Source: an uncultured Anaerolineales bacterium
GTDB lineage: Bacteria; Chloroflexota; Anaerolineae; Anaerolineales; Villigracilaceae
Assembly (NCBI GenBank): GCA_937960595.1
Contig: CALGPL010000010.1
Span: 1 to 64,000, forward strand
Length of the DNA stretch: 64,000 bases
Direction: 5' to 3'
Each line of letters opens with the position of its first letter. The first letter of the stretch is position 1. The notes under the pieces were generated by a model that was not told the origin of the DNA, ran no database searches, and saw only the letters and a program-made list of their open reading frames with translations. Of this stretch, positions 8,749-19,606 are shown piece by piece. A program made the position numbers and the translations under genes.

Positions 8749-10494
8749 ATGAACAAACTCAAATGGTGGCAAACCGCCGTCTTCTACCAGATTTATCCGC
8801 GCTCCTTTGCCGACGGCAACGGCGACGGCATCGGCGACTTCAAGGGCATGATCGAAAAACTCGACTACCTGCAAGCCCTGGGCGTGACCGCCCTCTGGCT
8901 CTCGCCCCACTACCCCTCGCCGATGTGGGACTGCGGCTACGATATCTCCGATTACGAGGCCGTCGCTCCCGAATACGGCACGCTCGAAGACTTCGACCGC
9001 TTCCTGCAGGCCGCCCACGCCCGCGGCCTGCACGTCCTCCTCGACCTGGTGCTCAATCACACATCCGACCAGCACCCCTGGTTCCTAGAATCCAAATCCG
9101 GCCGCAATAACCCCAAAGCCGATTGGTACATCTGGATGGACTCCCCTTTCCCCTCGGGAGAGGGGCCGGGGGGTGAGGGCGTTCCTCCCAACAACTGGCA
9201 ATCCTGCTTCGACGGCCCGGCCTGGACCTACGTCCCGGAACGCGGCCAATACTACTACCACTACTTCATGAAGCAGCAGCCCGACCTGAACTGGCGCAAC
9301 CCGCACGTCAAAGCCGCCATGTGGAAGATGGTGCGATTCTGGCTGGAGCGCGGCGTGGACGGCTTCCGCCTGGACGCCATCGGCACCATCTACGAAGACC
9401 CGGCCCTGACGCCGCACCGCGTCCCGCTCGACCTGGCCGGCCTGCGCCACCTGGCCGACACCGCCCAGACGCCCGCCGAAAAGAAACGCCTGGCGCGCTA
9501 CTGGCAGGAGATGTTTCGCTACCAGTGGGGCGGCCCCGGCCTGCACGACCTGATGAAGGAACTGCGCGCCCTGGTGGACGAATACCCGGGCGACCGTCTC
9601 CTCGTCGGCGAGGACGACAACATTGACTACATGGGGAACGGAGACGACGAACTGCACCTCGTCTTCAACTTCCCGCTCATGCGCACCGAGCGCCTGACCC
9701 CGGGCTGGGTGCGCAAAAACCAGGCCGAACGCCTGGCCCGGCTGGACGCCCTCCCGACCCGCGGCTGGCCCTGCAACACCCTCGGCAACCACGACTCCCC
9801 CCGCCTCCGCACCCGCTACGGAGACGGCCTCCACGACCTGCAACTGGCGCGCCTACATTTGGCCCTCCTGCTCACCCTGCGCGGCACGCCCTTCCTCTAC
9901 AACGGCGAAGAGATCGGCATGACCGACCTGCTCATCACCGACCCGTCCAACCTGCGCGATACGATGGCCACCTGGTACTACCGCGCCCTGGTCGAAGACC
10001 TGGGCGTCCCGCCCGCCGAAGCAGCTCTGCGCGCCGGGCGGATGAGCCGCGACAAGAACCGCACCCCGATGCAATGGCGCAACGCCCCCAACGGCGGCTT
10101 CTGCCCGCCGGAAGCGACCCCCTGGCTGCCGGTCAACCCAAACTACGCCGAAGGCGTCAATGTCGAGGAACAGGACGCCGACCCCGCTTCCCTGCTCAAC
10201 TTCTACCGCCGCATGCTGGCCGTCCGCCAGGCGACGCCGGCGCTGGTCGAGGGCGAATACCGGCCCGTCCACGAACGCGCCCGCACCTACCTGGCCTTCC
10301 TGCGCCAAACTGCCTCGCAGACGGTGCTGGTCATCCTGAACGATTCCAACAGGAGGCGGCGGCTGGATTTCTCCTCGCTCAGCCCGCGGCCCGGGCGGCT
10401 GATTTTCTCCAGCCAGGAGGGCGCGCCCGCCACCTGTGACCTGGGCCGGCTGGACATTGCAGGCTTCGAAGCCCGTTTGATCGAATTATTCTGA
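8749..10494 (+). CDS. Alpha-glucosidase / alpha-amylase family (GH13)
   Basis: [63 protein letters not shown]. Confidence 0.95.
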   Translation: MNKLKWWQTAVFYQIYPRSFADGNGDGIGDFKGMIEKLDYLQALGVTALWLSPHYPSPMWDCGYDISDYEAVAPEYGTLEDFDRFLQAAHARGLHVLLDLVLNHTSDQHPWFLESKSGRNNPKADWYIWMDSPFPSGEGPGGEGVPPNNWQSCFDGPAWTYVPERGQYYYHYFMKQQPDLNWRNPHVKAAMWKMVRFWLERGVDGFRLDAIGTIYEDPALTPHRVPLDLAGLRHLADTAQTPAEKKRLARYWQEMFRYQWGGPGLHDLMKELRALVDEYPGDRLLVGEDDNIDYMGNGDDELHLVFNFPLMRTERLTPGWVRKNQAERLARLDALPTRGWPCNTLGNHDSPRLRTRYGDGLHDLQLARLHLALLLTLRGTPFLYNGEEIGMTDLLITDPSNLRDTMATWYYRALVEDLGVPPAEAALRAGRMSRDKNRTPMQWRNAPNGGFCPPEATPWLPVNPNYAEGVNVEEQDADPASLLNFYRRMLAVRQATPALVEGEYRPVHERARTYLAFLRQTASQTVLVILNDSNRRRRLDFSSLSPRPGRLIFSSQEGAPATCDLGRLDIAGFEARLIELF

Positions 10495-10529
10495 CTCTTC
10501 TCTTCAACATCTCTTCGGGAATTTTATAT

Positions 10530-11435
10530 ATGACTACACGCAATCTACTTGGCGGCATGGAAGGCGGCGGCACCAAATTCGTCTGCGCCGTCGGCTACGG
10601 ACCCGAGAACCTGCTCGAAGAAATCCGCTTCCCCACCTCCTCGCCCGAGGAAACCCTCGGCCAGGCGCTGGATTTCTTCGCCCGATATCGTCCCCGCCTG
10701 AAAGCCATCGGCCTGGCCCCTTTCGGCCCGCTCGACCTGAACCCGGCCTCCCCCTCCTTCGGCTCGATCACCGCCACCCCCAAGCCCGGCTGGGCCGGGA
10801 CGAACGTCCTGGCTGCCTTTCGCGCCCGCTTCGACCTGCCGATCGCCTTCGACCTGGATGTCAACGCCGCCGCATTTGGCGAGTACACCTGGGCGCCTCA
10901 AAACCGCGGCCTGGATTCGCTGGTCTATTACACCATCGGCACCGGCATCGGGGCGGGCGTCATCGTTAACGGACAAATCGTCCACGGGTTGACTCACCCC
11001 GAAGCCGGCCACATCCGCATTCCCCACGACCGGACGCGGGACCCCTTCCCCGGCTCATGTCCCTTTCACGGCGACTGCTTCGAGGGGCTGGCCAGCGGCC
11101 CGTCCCTCGGCGCCCGCTGGGGCCAGCCCGCCGACAACCTCCCCGATGATCATCCCGCCTGGGAACTCGAGGCGGACTACCTTGCCCACGCCCTGGTCAA
11201 CACCCTCCTGCTGCTCTCGCCGCAGCGCATCGTGCTGGGCGGCGGCGTGATGAAACGTCTGCACCTGTTCCCGCTCCTCCGTCGGCGGGTCCGAGAAATC
11301 CTGAACGGCTACGTCGCCTCGCCCGTCATCGCCGGAGCGCTGGACGAATATATCGTCCCGCCGGCGCTGGGCGGAAGGTCGGGCGTGTTGGGCGCCATGG
11401 CGCTGGGACGCCGCGCCCTGGAGGAGGCAAAATGA
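10530..11435 (+). CDS. ROK family sugar kinase (fructokinase-like)
   Basis: [17 protein letters not shown] phosphate loop; [48 protein letters not shown]. Confidence 0.92.
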   Translation: MTTRNLLGGMEGGGTKFVCAVGYGPENLLEEIRFPTSSPEETLGQALDFFARYRPRLKAIGLAPFGPLDLNPASPSFGSITATPKPGWAGTNVLAAFRARFDLPIAFDLDVNAAAFGEYTWAPQNRGLDSLVYYTIGTGIGAGVIVNGQIVHGLTHPEAGHIRIPHDRTRDPFPGSCPFHGDCFEGLASGPSLGARWGQPADNLPDDHPAWELEADYLAHALVNTLLLLSPQRIVLGGGVMKRLHLFPLLRRRVREILNGYVASPVIAGALDEYIVPPALGGRSGVLGAMALGRRALEEAK

Positions 11436-12073
11436 ACGTGCTGCTGACCGGCTTCGAACCGTTCGGAGGCAGCCAGGTCAATCCCTCCGAGCAAGTCGTG
11501 CGGGCCATTGCCGAACGTCCGCCGGGCGGCATCCGGCTGGAGACGGCCATCCTGCCCGTGGATCAGGAAACAGGCCCGGCCGTCCTCTGGTCGGCCGTCG
11601 AGCGGCATCGGCCGGAGGCCGTCCTGTGTCTGGGTGAAGCCGCCGGCCGGGCGGCGATTTCCATCGAACGAGTGGCCATCAATCTGCTCGACTACCGCAT
11701 CGCCGACAACGCCGGCCACCAGGTCAGCGACCAACCGATCGTCCCCGGCGGGCCGGCGGCCTACTTCGTCACCCTGCCGGTGCGCGCCATCCTGACGGCC
11801 ATCCAGGCAGCCGGCCTGCCGGCCGAACTCTCTTTGAGCGCCGGAGCATTCCTGTGCAACCAGGTCACCTACGTTTTGCTGCACCGCCTGCAAGAGAGCG
11901 GGCGCCTCCTCCCGGCCGGATTCATCCACCTGCCTGCCCTGCCCGAACAGGCTGCCCGTCGTTCGCCGCCGATTCCCTCCATGAGTCTCGAAACCCTGGA
12001 GAGCGCCGTCCGAATCGCCCTGCAGGTTATCGCGCAGCCATCGGCAGGAAAAATCTTCCCCTCGGCAAGATAG
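11432..12073 (+). CDS. pcp: Pyroglutamyl-peptidase I (C15 family)
   Basis: [33 protein letters not shown] with catalytic Cys. Confidence 0.93.
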   Translation: MNVLLTGFEPFGGSQVNPSEQVVRAIAERPPGGIRLETAILPVDQETGPAVLWSAVERHRPEAVLCLGEAAGRAAISIERVAINLLDYRIADNAGHQVSDQPIVPGGPAAYFVTLPVRAILTAIQAAGLPAELSLSAGAFLCNQVTYVLLHRLQESGRLLPAGFIHLPALPEQAARRSPPIPSMSLETLESAVRIALQVIAQPSAGKIFPSAR

Positions 12074-12222
12074 AATTTCCCTCTCAAAAATCGAGTTCTA
12101 CGACCGAAAAAGGCTGTATACTATAAAAGACTCGGGAAGGGATCATCCCGAGCAAATTCGTATGGCCGCGTTCCATGGACATTCTCCGTCTGTCCGACAC
12201 GCTCAGAGACTGAGAGGTAATC

Positions 12223-15200
12223 ATGAAACAGATGCCTCGTTTCAAAAAGAAAAAGCACAGCCGGCCGCGATCTCATTTGTTCAAATGGTGGGCCAGCGAG
12301 GAGCGGTTCCGCCTGATCACCGAAAAAACCGACCTCCTCATCTACGATTATGACATCCTCAGCGGAAAAATCTTCTGGGCTGGCGCGGTGAAAAAGGTAA
12401 CCGGGTTTAGTGAGAGGGAATTCGCCACCATCAACATCGAACGCTGGGGAGAGATGATTCATCCAGACGACCGGCCTCGGGCGCTGGCCGAACTGGAGGC
12501 GGCTCAGAAATCCCGGCAGACCTACGACACCGAATATCGTTTCCTGCGCAAAGACGGCAATTACATCTTCGTCGAAGATCACGGCGGGTTTTTGATCGAC
12601 TCAACCGGCCGGCCCTACCGCATGCTCGGCACCATGCAAGATATCTCGATGCGCAAGGCCGCCGAGCAAAAATATCTCGACATCTTCGAAAATGCCGTCG
12701 AAGGCATTTTTCAATCCACGCCCGAGGGCCGCTTCCTGCGCGTCAACCCCGCCATGGCAAGAATCTATGGCTACGCCTCGCCGCAGGAAATGGTCGAACT
12801 CATCACCGACATCGCCCATCAACTCTACCTCGACCCGCGCCGGCGCCAAGAATTCATCGAGCGCCTGAATCGGGAAGAAAGAGTGGAGAATTTCCTCAGC
12901 CAGGAGCGCCGCAAGGACGGTTCGATCATCTGGATCGCCAGCAGCGGACGCGCCGTGCGAGACCCCAAAGGACAGGTCCTGTACTACGAAGGATTTTGTC
13001 AGGACGTGACCGAGCGCATCCGCTTCGAGGAGGCGCTGCGTGCCAGCGAGGCCGCCTATCGCGGCCTGTTCAACAGCATCACCCTGGGCATCTACATCCA
13101 AGCCGAGGACGGTCATTTCCTGGACGTCAACGCCGGCGCATGCGCCATGTACGGCTATCGGCGCGAGGAATTGATCGGCAAGACACCACTGGACGTCAGC
13201 GCGGCCGGGCGAAACGACCTGAAGGCCGTCGAAAAGGCCGTCGCCCGAGCATTCGCCGGCGAGCCTCAGCAATTCGAATTCTGGGGACGGCGCAGCAACG
13301 GGGAGGAATTCCCCAAAGACGTGCGCCTCTTCCCGGGCACTTACTTTGGCCAGCGCGTGGTCATCGCCGTCGCCCAAGACATTACCGAACGCAAGCGCGC
13401 CGAACAGGCCCTGCGCGAAAGCGAGGAGCGTTACCGCCTGCTGGTCGAGCACTCTCCCGATGGAATCGCCGTCCACCGGCAGGGACGCGTCATCTTTGCC
13501 AACCAAGCCCTCATGAAGATGGTGGGGGCGAAACGGCCGGAAGAGATCGTCGGCCAACCATTGTTGAAATTCGTTCACCCCGACTATATCGAGGTGGTCA
13601 AAAAACGCGTCGCCGAAGTCATCACCAGCAACAAACCTCTGCCCATCCTCGAAGAAAAATTCCTGCGCCTGGACGGCACGCCCCTGGATGCCGAAGTCGT
13701 CGCCCTGCCCATCATCTTCGACAACGCCCCCGCCGTGCTGGTCATCGTCCGCGATATCAGCGAACGCAAACAAGCCGAGGCCAACCTGCGGGCGCGCACA
13801 GCCGAACTGGAGGCCCTCTTCGACATCTCGGCAGCCCTGCGCGCCGCACAAAGCGCGGCGGAGATGCTGCCCATCATCCTCAACGAGATGAAACGCGCGC
13901 TGAAGACCGACACCAACGCAATCATTCTGTTCGACCCCACTCAGAGTGACTTTTCTATCGCCCTGGCAAGCGGTTTGCTGGCAGGCGATACGGGGCGCCG
14001 TTTCTCGCCAGAGGGCAACCTCTGCAACGAGATTTTGCGGCGGCGCCGGCCCATCGTCACCAACGGCCCGTCTGCCAAGCCGGGCTGTCTAACGCACCTG
14101 CTCGGTCACCGAGAAGACCCGAGCGGCCCCGAAGCACTCGTCCCCTTCCTTTCCGAGAACGAATTCCTCGGCGTGCTGGCCGCCAAACGCCGCCGCGGAG
14201 AGACGCCTTTCTCAACCGAGGAAGTGCGTCTGCTCTCCGCCATCGGCGAGATCGCCGGCAACGCTCTGCGCCGGGCGCGGCTCTACGAACAGGCGCTCGA
14301 ACGCCTGGCATACGTTCAAGCCCTGCGCAACATTGACCTGGCCATCACCGCCAGCGTTGACCAGCGCGTGACCCTCGACATTCTGCTGGGCGAAGTCATT
14401 ACCCAATTGCGGGTGGATGCCGCCGACGTCCTGTTCCTAAACCCGCGCACCCTCCTCCTCGAATTCACCGCCGGGCGCGGCTTCAAAACGGACGCCTACA
14501 AACAGGTCCGCCTGGGAGACGGTTTGGCCGGACGCATCGCCGCCGAACGTCGCACCTGCAGTCTGCCCGATCTCAGCCGCGCCAATGTGCCGTTCACTCC
14601 CGATGAAGCCGCCATCCTCCGCGACTTCACTGCCTACCATGGCGCTCCTCTGGTCGCTAAAGGCCAAATCATCGGCGTCCTGGAAACTTTTCACCGCCAA
14701 CCCACCGCCGTCAGGCCCGAATGGCTGGATTTTCTCAACGCCGTTGCCACCCAGGCCGCCATCGCCATCGACAACGCCAACCTGTTTGAGAATCTCCAGC
14801 GCGTCAACCTGGAACTGTCCCTGGCCTACGACGCCACCATCAGCGGCTGGTCGCGCGCCCTCGACCTGCGCGAACACGAAACCGAACGCCACTCCGAGCG
14901 CGTCACCGCCCTGACCCTGCGCCTGGCGCGCGCCATGCGCGTCCCCGACGAAGACCTGATCCACATCCGCCGCGGCGCGTTGCTGCACGACATCGGCAAA
15001 ATGGGCATCCCCGACTCGATCCTGCTCAAGCGCAGCCGGCTGACGGCCGAAGAATGGCGCATCATGCGCCAGCATCCCGTCTTCGCCTACGAACTGCTCT
15101 CCTCCATCGCTTACCTGCGGCCCGCCCTCGACATCCCTTACTGCCACCACGAACGCTGGGACGGCAGCGGCTACCCGCGCGGTCTGGCCGGTGACCAGAT

Positions 15201-15378
15201 TCCGCTGGCAGCCCGCATCTTCGCCGTCGCCGATGTGTACGATGCCCTCACCAGCGTCCGCCCTTATCGTCCCGCCTGGACGCGCCAGAGAGCCGTAGCA
15301 CACATCCGCAAGGAGAGCGGCAAACAATTCGACCCGGCCGTAGTAGAGGCCTTCCTGAACATCACCCTGACGCTCTGA
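12223..15378 (+). CDS. Multi-PAS, GAF, HD-GYP domain signalling protein (putative c-di-GMP phosphodiesterase)
   Basis: Several PAS/PAC repeats (DITERKRAEQALRESEERYRLLVEHSPDGI...), GAF segments, C-terminal HDIGKMGIPD...HHERWDGSGYPRGLAGDQIPLAARIFAVADVYDALTS. Confidence 0.93.
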   Translation: MKQMPRFKKKKHSRPRSHLFKWWASEERFRLITEKTDLLIYDYDILSGKIFWAGAVKKVTGFSEREFATINIERWGEMIHPDDRPRALAELEAAQKSRQTYDTEYRFLRKDGNYIFVEDHGGFLIDSTGRPYRMLGTMQDISMRKAAEQKYLDIFENAVEGIFQSTPEGRFLRVNPAMARIYGYASPQEMVELITDIAHQLYLDPRRRQEFIERLNREERVENFLSQERRKDGSIIWIASSGRAVRDPKGQVLYYEGFCQDVTERIRFEEALRASEAAYRGLFNSITLGIYIQAEDGHFLDVNAGACAMYGYRREELIGKTPLDVSAAGRNDLKAVEKAVARAFAGEPQQFEFWGRRSNGEEFPKDVRLFPGTYFGQRVVIAVAQDITERKRAEQALRESEERYRLLVEHSPDGIAVHRQGRVIFANQALMKMVGAKRPEEIVGQPLLKFVHPDYIEVVKKRVAEVITSNKPLPILEEKFLRLDGTPLDAEVVALPIIFDNAPAVLVIVRDISERKQAEANLRARTAELEALFDISAALRAAQSAAEMLPIILNEMKRALKTDTNAIILFDPTQSDFSIALASGLLAGDTGRRFSPEGNLCNEILRRRRPIVTNGPSAKPGCLTHLLGHREDPSGPEALVPFLSENEFLGVLAAKRRRGETPFSTEEVRLLSAIGEIAGNALRRARLYEQALERLAYVQALRNIDLAITASVDQRVTLDILLGEVITQLRVDAADVLFLNPRTLLLEFTAGRGFKTDAYKQVRLGDGLAGRIAAERRTCSLPDLSRANVPFTPDEAAILRDFTAYHGAPLVAKGQIIGVLETFHRQPTAVRPEWLDFLNAVATQAAIAIDNANLFENLQRVNLELSLAYDATISGWSRALDLREHETERHSERVTALTLRLARAMRVPDEDLIHIRRGALLHDIGKMGIPDSILLKRSRLTAEEWRIMRQHPVFAYELLSSIAYLRPALDIPYCHHERWDGSGYPRGLAGDQIPLAARIFAVADVYDALTSVRPYRPAWTRQRAVAHIRKESGKQFDPAVVEAFLNITLTL

Positions 15379-15400
15379 CCGACCCGCTCTGCCACTACGG

Positions 15401-15406
15401 TATAAT
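15401..15406 (+). promoter_or_regulatory. Candidate -10 element upstream of ftcD
   Basis: ccactacggTATAATagag, 37 bp before the ATG. Confidence 0.4.
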
Positions 15407-15443
15407 AGAGCCCGTTGCCTATTCCTCTTTTCATTGGGAGCCT

Positions 15444-16976
15444 ATGTCCACACCGATTGTCGAATGCATTCCCAATTTTTCGGAAGCCCGCCGGCCCGAG
15501 GTGATTGAGGCCATCGTGGCGGCCATCGCCAGCGTGCCAGGCGTGGCGCTGCTCAATCAAAGTTCGGACAACGACCACAACCGCACCGTTGTCACTTTCG
15601 CCGGCGCGCCGGACGCCGTCGAAGAGGCTGCCTTCCGCGGCATCCAGAAGGCCGCCGAACTGATCGACCTGAATCAGCACACCGGTTCCCATCCGCGCAT
15701 CGGCGCAACCGACGTCGTCCCCTTCGTCCCCATCCAGGCCGTCAGCATGGAGGAGTGCGTCGCCATGGCCCGCCGTTTGGGCGAGCGCGTCGGCCGCGAA
15801 CTGGATATCCCCGTTTACCTATACGAAGAAGCCGCGACCAGCCCCGAGCGCATCAACCTGGAGAACATCCGCCGCGGCCAGTACGAGGCCCTCAAAGAGG
15901 AAATCGGCGTCAAGGCGGAACGCAAACCAGACTTCGGTCCGGAGCGCCTCGGCCCGGCCGGCGCGACCGTCATCGGGGCGCGTCACCCCCTCATCGCCTA
16001 CAACGTCTACCTGAACACCGACGACGTTGCCATTGCCAAAGCCATCGCCAAGGCCATGCGCCACTCCTCGGGCGGCTTTCGCTTTGTCAAGGGCCTGGGC
16101 ATGCTGGTAGAAGGCAAGGCCCAGGTCTCGATGAACCTGACCAACTACCGCCAGACGCCCGTCTTTCGGGTCGTCGAGGCCATCCGCCGCGAGGCCGCCC
16201 GCTACGGCGTCGCCGTCCATCACAGCGAACTGGTCGGCCTCATTCCCCAGGAGGCGCTGATCGACTCGGCCGTCTGGTACCTGCAACTGGACGGTTTCAC
16301 ACCCGACCAGATTCTCGAAAACCGGCTCCAGGCTGCCCAGGCCGCCGCTTCGTCCCAGACCTCCTTCCTGGATGAACTCGCCGCCGGCACCCCCGCCCCC
16401 GGCGGCGGCTCGGCGGCAGCCTATGCCGGGGCAATGGGCGCCGCTCTGGTCGCCATGGTCGCCCGCCTGACGGTCGGCAAGAAGAAATACGCCGAGGTCG
16501 AGGCCCAGATGAACGAAATCCTGCTCCAGGCCGAGCGTCTGCGCGCCGAGTTGACCCAAGCGGTCAAGGAAGACGCGGCCGCCTTCGAAAAGGTCATGGC
16601 GGCCTTCAAACTGCCGAAAGATTCGCCCGCCCAGGAAGCCGCCCGCCTGCAGGCTATCGAGGCTGCCACCCTGGAGGCCGCCCGCGTCCCGCTGGCCAGC
16701 GCCCAAAAGGCCGTCAGCGTGATGGCCCTGGCCGAACGCGCCGCCGCGCTGGGCAACCTCAATGCCATCACCGACGCCGCCTCGGCCGTCGCGCTCGGTC
16801 GCGCCGCCCTGACCGCCGCCGGCTACAATGTGCGCATCAACCTCAACAACCTCCAAGACCGCGCCGCCGGCGACGAAATCCTGGCCCAATTGACCGCCCT
16901 GGAGGAGCGCGCCGCCCGCCTGGAGGCCGCCGCGCGTCAAGCGCTGCAAGAACGCGGAGGCATCGCCGCGGCGTGA
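15444..16976 (+). CDS. ftcD: Glutamate formimidoyltransferase / formimidoyltetrahydrofolate cyclodeaminase
   Basis: IVECIPNFSEARRPEVIEAI...; C-terminal cyclodeaminase FLDELAAGTPAPGGGSAAAYAGAMGAALVAMV. Confidence 0.95.
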   Translation: MSTPIVECIPNFSEARRPEVIEAIVAAIASVPGVALLNQSSDNDHNRTVVTFAGAPDAVEEAAFRGIQKAAELIDLNQHTGSHPRIGATDVVPFVPIQAVSMEECVAMARRLGERVGRELDIPVYLYEEAATSPERINLENIRRGQYEALKEEIGVKAERKPDFGPERLGPAGATVIGARHPLIAYNVYLNTDDVAIAKAIAKAMRHSSGGFRFVKGLGMLVEGKAQVSMNLTNYRQTPVFRVVEAIRREAARYGVAVHHSELVGLIPQEALIDSAVWYLQLDGFTPDQILENRLQAAQAAASSQTSFLDELAAGTPAPGGGSAAAYAGAMGAALVAMVARLTVGKKKYAEVEAQMNEILLQAERLRAELTQAVKEDAAAFEKVMAAFKLPKDSPAQEAARLQAIEAATLEAARVPLASAQKAVSVMALAERAAALGNLNAITDAASAVALGRAALTAAGYNVRINLNNLQDRAAGDEILAQLTALEERAARLEAAARQALQERGGIAAA

Positions 16977-17968
16977 AACGTGCACTTCTGGCGCTTGCCT
17001 GGCTGGCAGCCGTCCTCACAGCCTGCGGCCAGACCCGCGCAGACGGCACTCCGCAGACTCAAGACGGTCAACCATCGGCCGTCGCCCGTCCTTCGCCCTC
17101 TGCCCTGCCGCCCCCCTCGACCGCCGCCCCGACGGCCGTCCCCACCCCCACTCCCGCTCCCTGCGACCCGAGGACCGCCGACTTCTGCATCGTAGACGGC
17201 CATTTCGTCCTGCAACGGCCGATTCCCCCCGACGGCAACGATTGGGTGGACGCCTCTTATAGATATGGCTACACGCAAGGCGAAACGCGCGAGCCGCACC
17301 ACGGCGTCGAATTCGTCAACCCCCAAGGCACGCCCGTCCTGGCCGCCGCCGATGGGACGGTGATCTTCGCCGGAGACGACTCGGCCACCCTCCTCGGCCC
17401 CCTGACCGGCTACTACGGCCAGGTCATCGTCATCGAACATCACCTGCCGGCGGTCGAGCAGACCCTCTTCACGCTCTACGGTCATCTCTCTCGCCTCGAC
17501 GTTTCGGTCGGCCAGACCGTTGCCGCCGGCGAGACGATCGGCGCGGTCGGCCTGACCGGCATCGCCATCGGCAGTCACCTCCACTTCGAAGTCCGTCTCG
17601 GCGCCAACGACTACCGCAGCACGCGCAACCCCGAACTGTGGCTGGCCCCTCGTTTGGACGAAACCGGACAGCCCTACGGGGCGCTCGCCCTGCGAGTCGC
17701 AGACGGCTACGGCCATCCCCTACCCGTCTTCCCCGTCCTCCAATACTTTCCCGAACGGGACGGGCCGCCCACCTGGGAACTGCAATTGGAGCCCTACCCG
17801 CGCGAAACGCTCAACGCCGACGATCAGTGGGGCGAAAACTTCGCCCTCGGCAGCCTGACCCCGGGCCGGTACCGCCTCTCCTTCATCCAAATGGGCGGCT
17901 TGTACGAACGCTGGATTCAGGTCCGGCCGGGAAAGTTGACGGTGGCCGTCTTCGAAATCCTTCCTTGA
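16973..17968 (+). CDS. Peptidase M23 family lipoprotein
   Basis: GTG start overlapping the ftcD stop; lipobox LTACGQ; HHGVEFVNPQGTPVLAAADGTVIFAGDD...GSHLHFEVRLG. Confidence 0.85.
   Translation: MKRALLALAWLAAVLTACGQTRADGTPQTQDGQPSAVARPSPSALPPPSTAAPTAVPTPTPAPCDPRTADFCIVDGHFVLQRPIPPDGNDWVDASYRYGYTQGETREPHHGVEFVNPQGTPVLAAADGTVIFAGDDSATLLGPLTGYYGQVIVIEHHLPAVEQTLFTLYGHLSRLDVSVGQTVAAGETIGAVGLTGIAIGSHLHFEVRLGANDYRSTRNPELWLAPRLDETGQPYGALALRVADGYGHPLPVFPVLQYFPERDGPPTWELQLEPYPRETLNADDQWGENFALGSLTPGRYRLSFIQMGGLYERWIQVRPGKLTVAVFEILP
17041..17092. repeat. Degenerate heptanucleotide-repeat-like segment just after the lipobox
   Basis: gcagacg gcactcc gcagact caagacg gtcaacc atcggcc gtcgccc gtcc: weak period-7 register resembling 409-478. 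Confidence 0.35.
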
Positions 17969-18021
17969 CAGTTCTAGACAAGGATGATATAAACCGGCCT
18001 AATTAACAACCGCATACTCAG

Positions 18022-18150
18022 GTACTCTTATCCAGAGAGGCGGAGGGACCGGCCCTGTGAAGCCTCGGCAACCATCCTGCAAAGGAACGGTGCCAATTCC
18101 GGCAGTAGGGATGACCCGCGGGGTCATCCGAATTCTGGAAGATGAGAGGC
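18022..18150 (+). ncRNA. SAM-I (S-box) riboswitch
   Basis: ctcttatccagagaggcggagggaccggccctgtgaagcctcggcaacc...aaggaacggtgccaattcc...gatgagagg: canonical S-box core, P4 hairpin ggatgaccc-gcg-gggtcatcc; directly upstream of metY. Confidence 0.96.
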
Positions 18151-18167
18151 GCTTGTCCGACTCGATG

Positions 18168-18196
18168 ACCTCTTCATATTCCAGAAGAGGTTTTTC
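18168..18196 (+). terminator. Riboswitch expression-platform intrinsic terminator
   Basis: acctcttcatattccagaagaggtttttcg: stem cctctt/aagagg plus T tract; the 5' arm can also pair with the P1 3' strand (gatgagagg). Confidence 0.85.
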
Positions 18197-18249
18197 GTTT
18201 TCTTCGGCAACAACCATCGCCCAATCACCCAATCACTCAAGGAGCCCCC

Positions 18250-19539
18250 ATGACCCCACCCTCCCGTTCGTTCGGTTTCACCACCCGCCAGGTCCACGCC
18301 GGCCTGCAAGCGGACCCCGTCACCGGCGCATCCACCCCGCCGATCTACCAGACCGCCGCCTACCGCTTTCGCGACACCGATCACGCCGCCCGTCTCTTCA
18401 ACCTCGAGGAAAAGGGCCACATCTACTCGCGCATCAGCAACCCGACCAACGAGGCCCTCGAACTGTGTCTGGCCGACCTAGAAGGCGGTTCGGCTGCCAT
18501 CGCCGCCGCCTCGGGCCACGCCGCCCAGACGCTCGCCATCCTGACCCTCTGCCAGGCCGGCGACCACATCGTCTCCTCCGCCGCCCTCTACGGTGGGACG
18601 GTCAGCCAGTTCGTTTACACCTTCCCGCGCCTGGGCATCCAGGTCACCCTGGTGGACCCCGGCGATCCGGAGAACTTCCGCAAAGCCATCCGCCCCAACA
18701 CCAAAATGATCTACGGCGAGACGATCGGCAACCCGGCCGTGGATGTCTTCCCCTTCGAGGAGGTGGCCGCCATCGCCCGCCAAGCCCGCCTCCCGCTGGT
18801 GATTGACAACACCTTCGCCACGCCCTACCTGTGCCGGCCGTTCGAATGGGGTGCCAACATCGTCACCCACTCGACCACCAAATACATCGGCGGGCACGGC
18901 ACCGCCATCGGCGGCGCGGTCGTGGACGGCGGCAACTTCGACTGGGCCGCCAGCGGACGCTTCCCCAACTTCACCGAGCCAGACCCCTCCTACCACGGCG
19001 TCGTCTACGCCGACCTGGGGCCGCTGGCCTTCATCACCAAGGCGCGCGCCCAAATCCTGCGCGACCTGGGCGGCTGCGCGGCCCCGTTCAATTCCTGGCT
19101 CTTCCTGCAGGGGCTGCAAACCCTCAGCCTGCGCATGGACCGCCACGTCCGCAACGCCCAGGCCATCGCCGAGTTCCTCGAGCGCCATCCGCGCGTCGCC
19201 TGGGTCAAATATCCCGGCCTGCCCGGCCATCCCAGCCACGCTCGCGCCAAAAAGTACCTGCCGAGGGGCGCCGGGGCGATGATCGGCTTCGGAGTCAAGG
19301 GCGGCAAAGAGGCCGGCGCCAGGTTCATCAATCATCTGCAACTCTTTACCCACCTGGCCAACCTGGGCGATGTCAAATCCCTCGCCATCCACCCGGCCAG
19401 CACCACCCATTCACAACTCGGCGAGGAAGAACAGCGCCGCGCCGGCGTGACCCCCGACTTCATCCGCCTCTCCATCGGCATCGAAGACGTGGACGACCTC
19501 CTCTGGGACCTCGACCAAGCCCTACGCCAATCCGCCTGA
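18250..19539 (+). CDS. metY: O-acetylhomoserine aminocarboxypropyltransferase (O-acetylhomoserine sulfhydrylase)
   Basis: [72 protein letters not shown]. Confidence 0.95.
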   Translation: MTPPSRSFGFTTRQVHAGLQADPVTGASTPPIYQTAAYRFRDTDHAARLFNLEEKGHIYSRISNPTNEALELCLADLEGGSAAIAAASGHAAQTLAILTLCQAGDHIVSSAALYGGTVSQFVYTFPRLGIQVTLVDPGDPENFRKAIRPNTKMIYGETIGNPAVDVFPFEEVAAIARQARLPLVIDNTFATPYLCRPFEWGANIVTHSTTKYIGGHGTAIGGAVVDGGNFDWAASGRFPNFTEPDPSYHGVVYADLGPLAFITKARAQILRDLGGCAAPFNSWLFLQGLQTLSLRMDRHVRNAQAIAEFLERHPRVAWVKYPGLPGHPSHARAKKYLPRGAGAMIGFGVKGGKEAGARFINHLQLFTHLANLGDVKSLAIHPASTTHSQLGEEEQRRAGVTPDFIRLSIGIEDVDDLLWDLDQALRQSA

Positions 19540-19606
19540 CGCCGTGGTGATTGGCGGTGTTCGTTTCACACAATTCGTACCATTCGATGCAAAGAAAGGA
19601 AACTCT

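Noticed and set aside
18216-18240. Short CCCAATCA direct repeat upstream of metY as a further repeat family member
   Set aside because: Only two units (8-bp period), too short to separate from chance.
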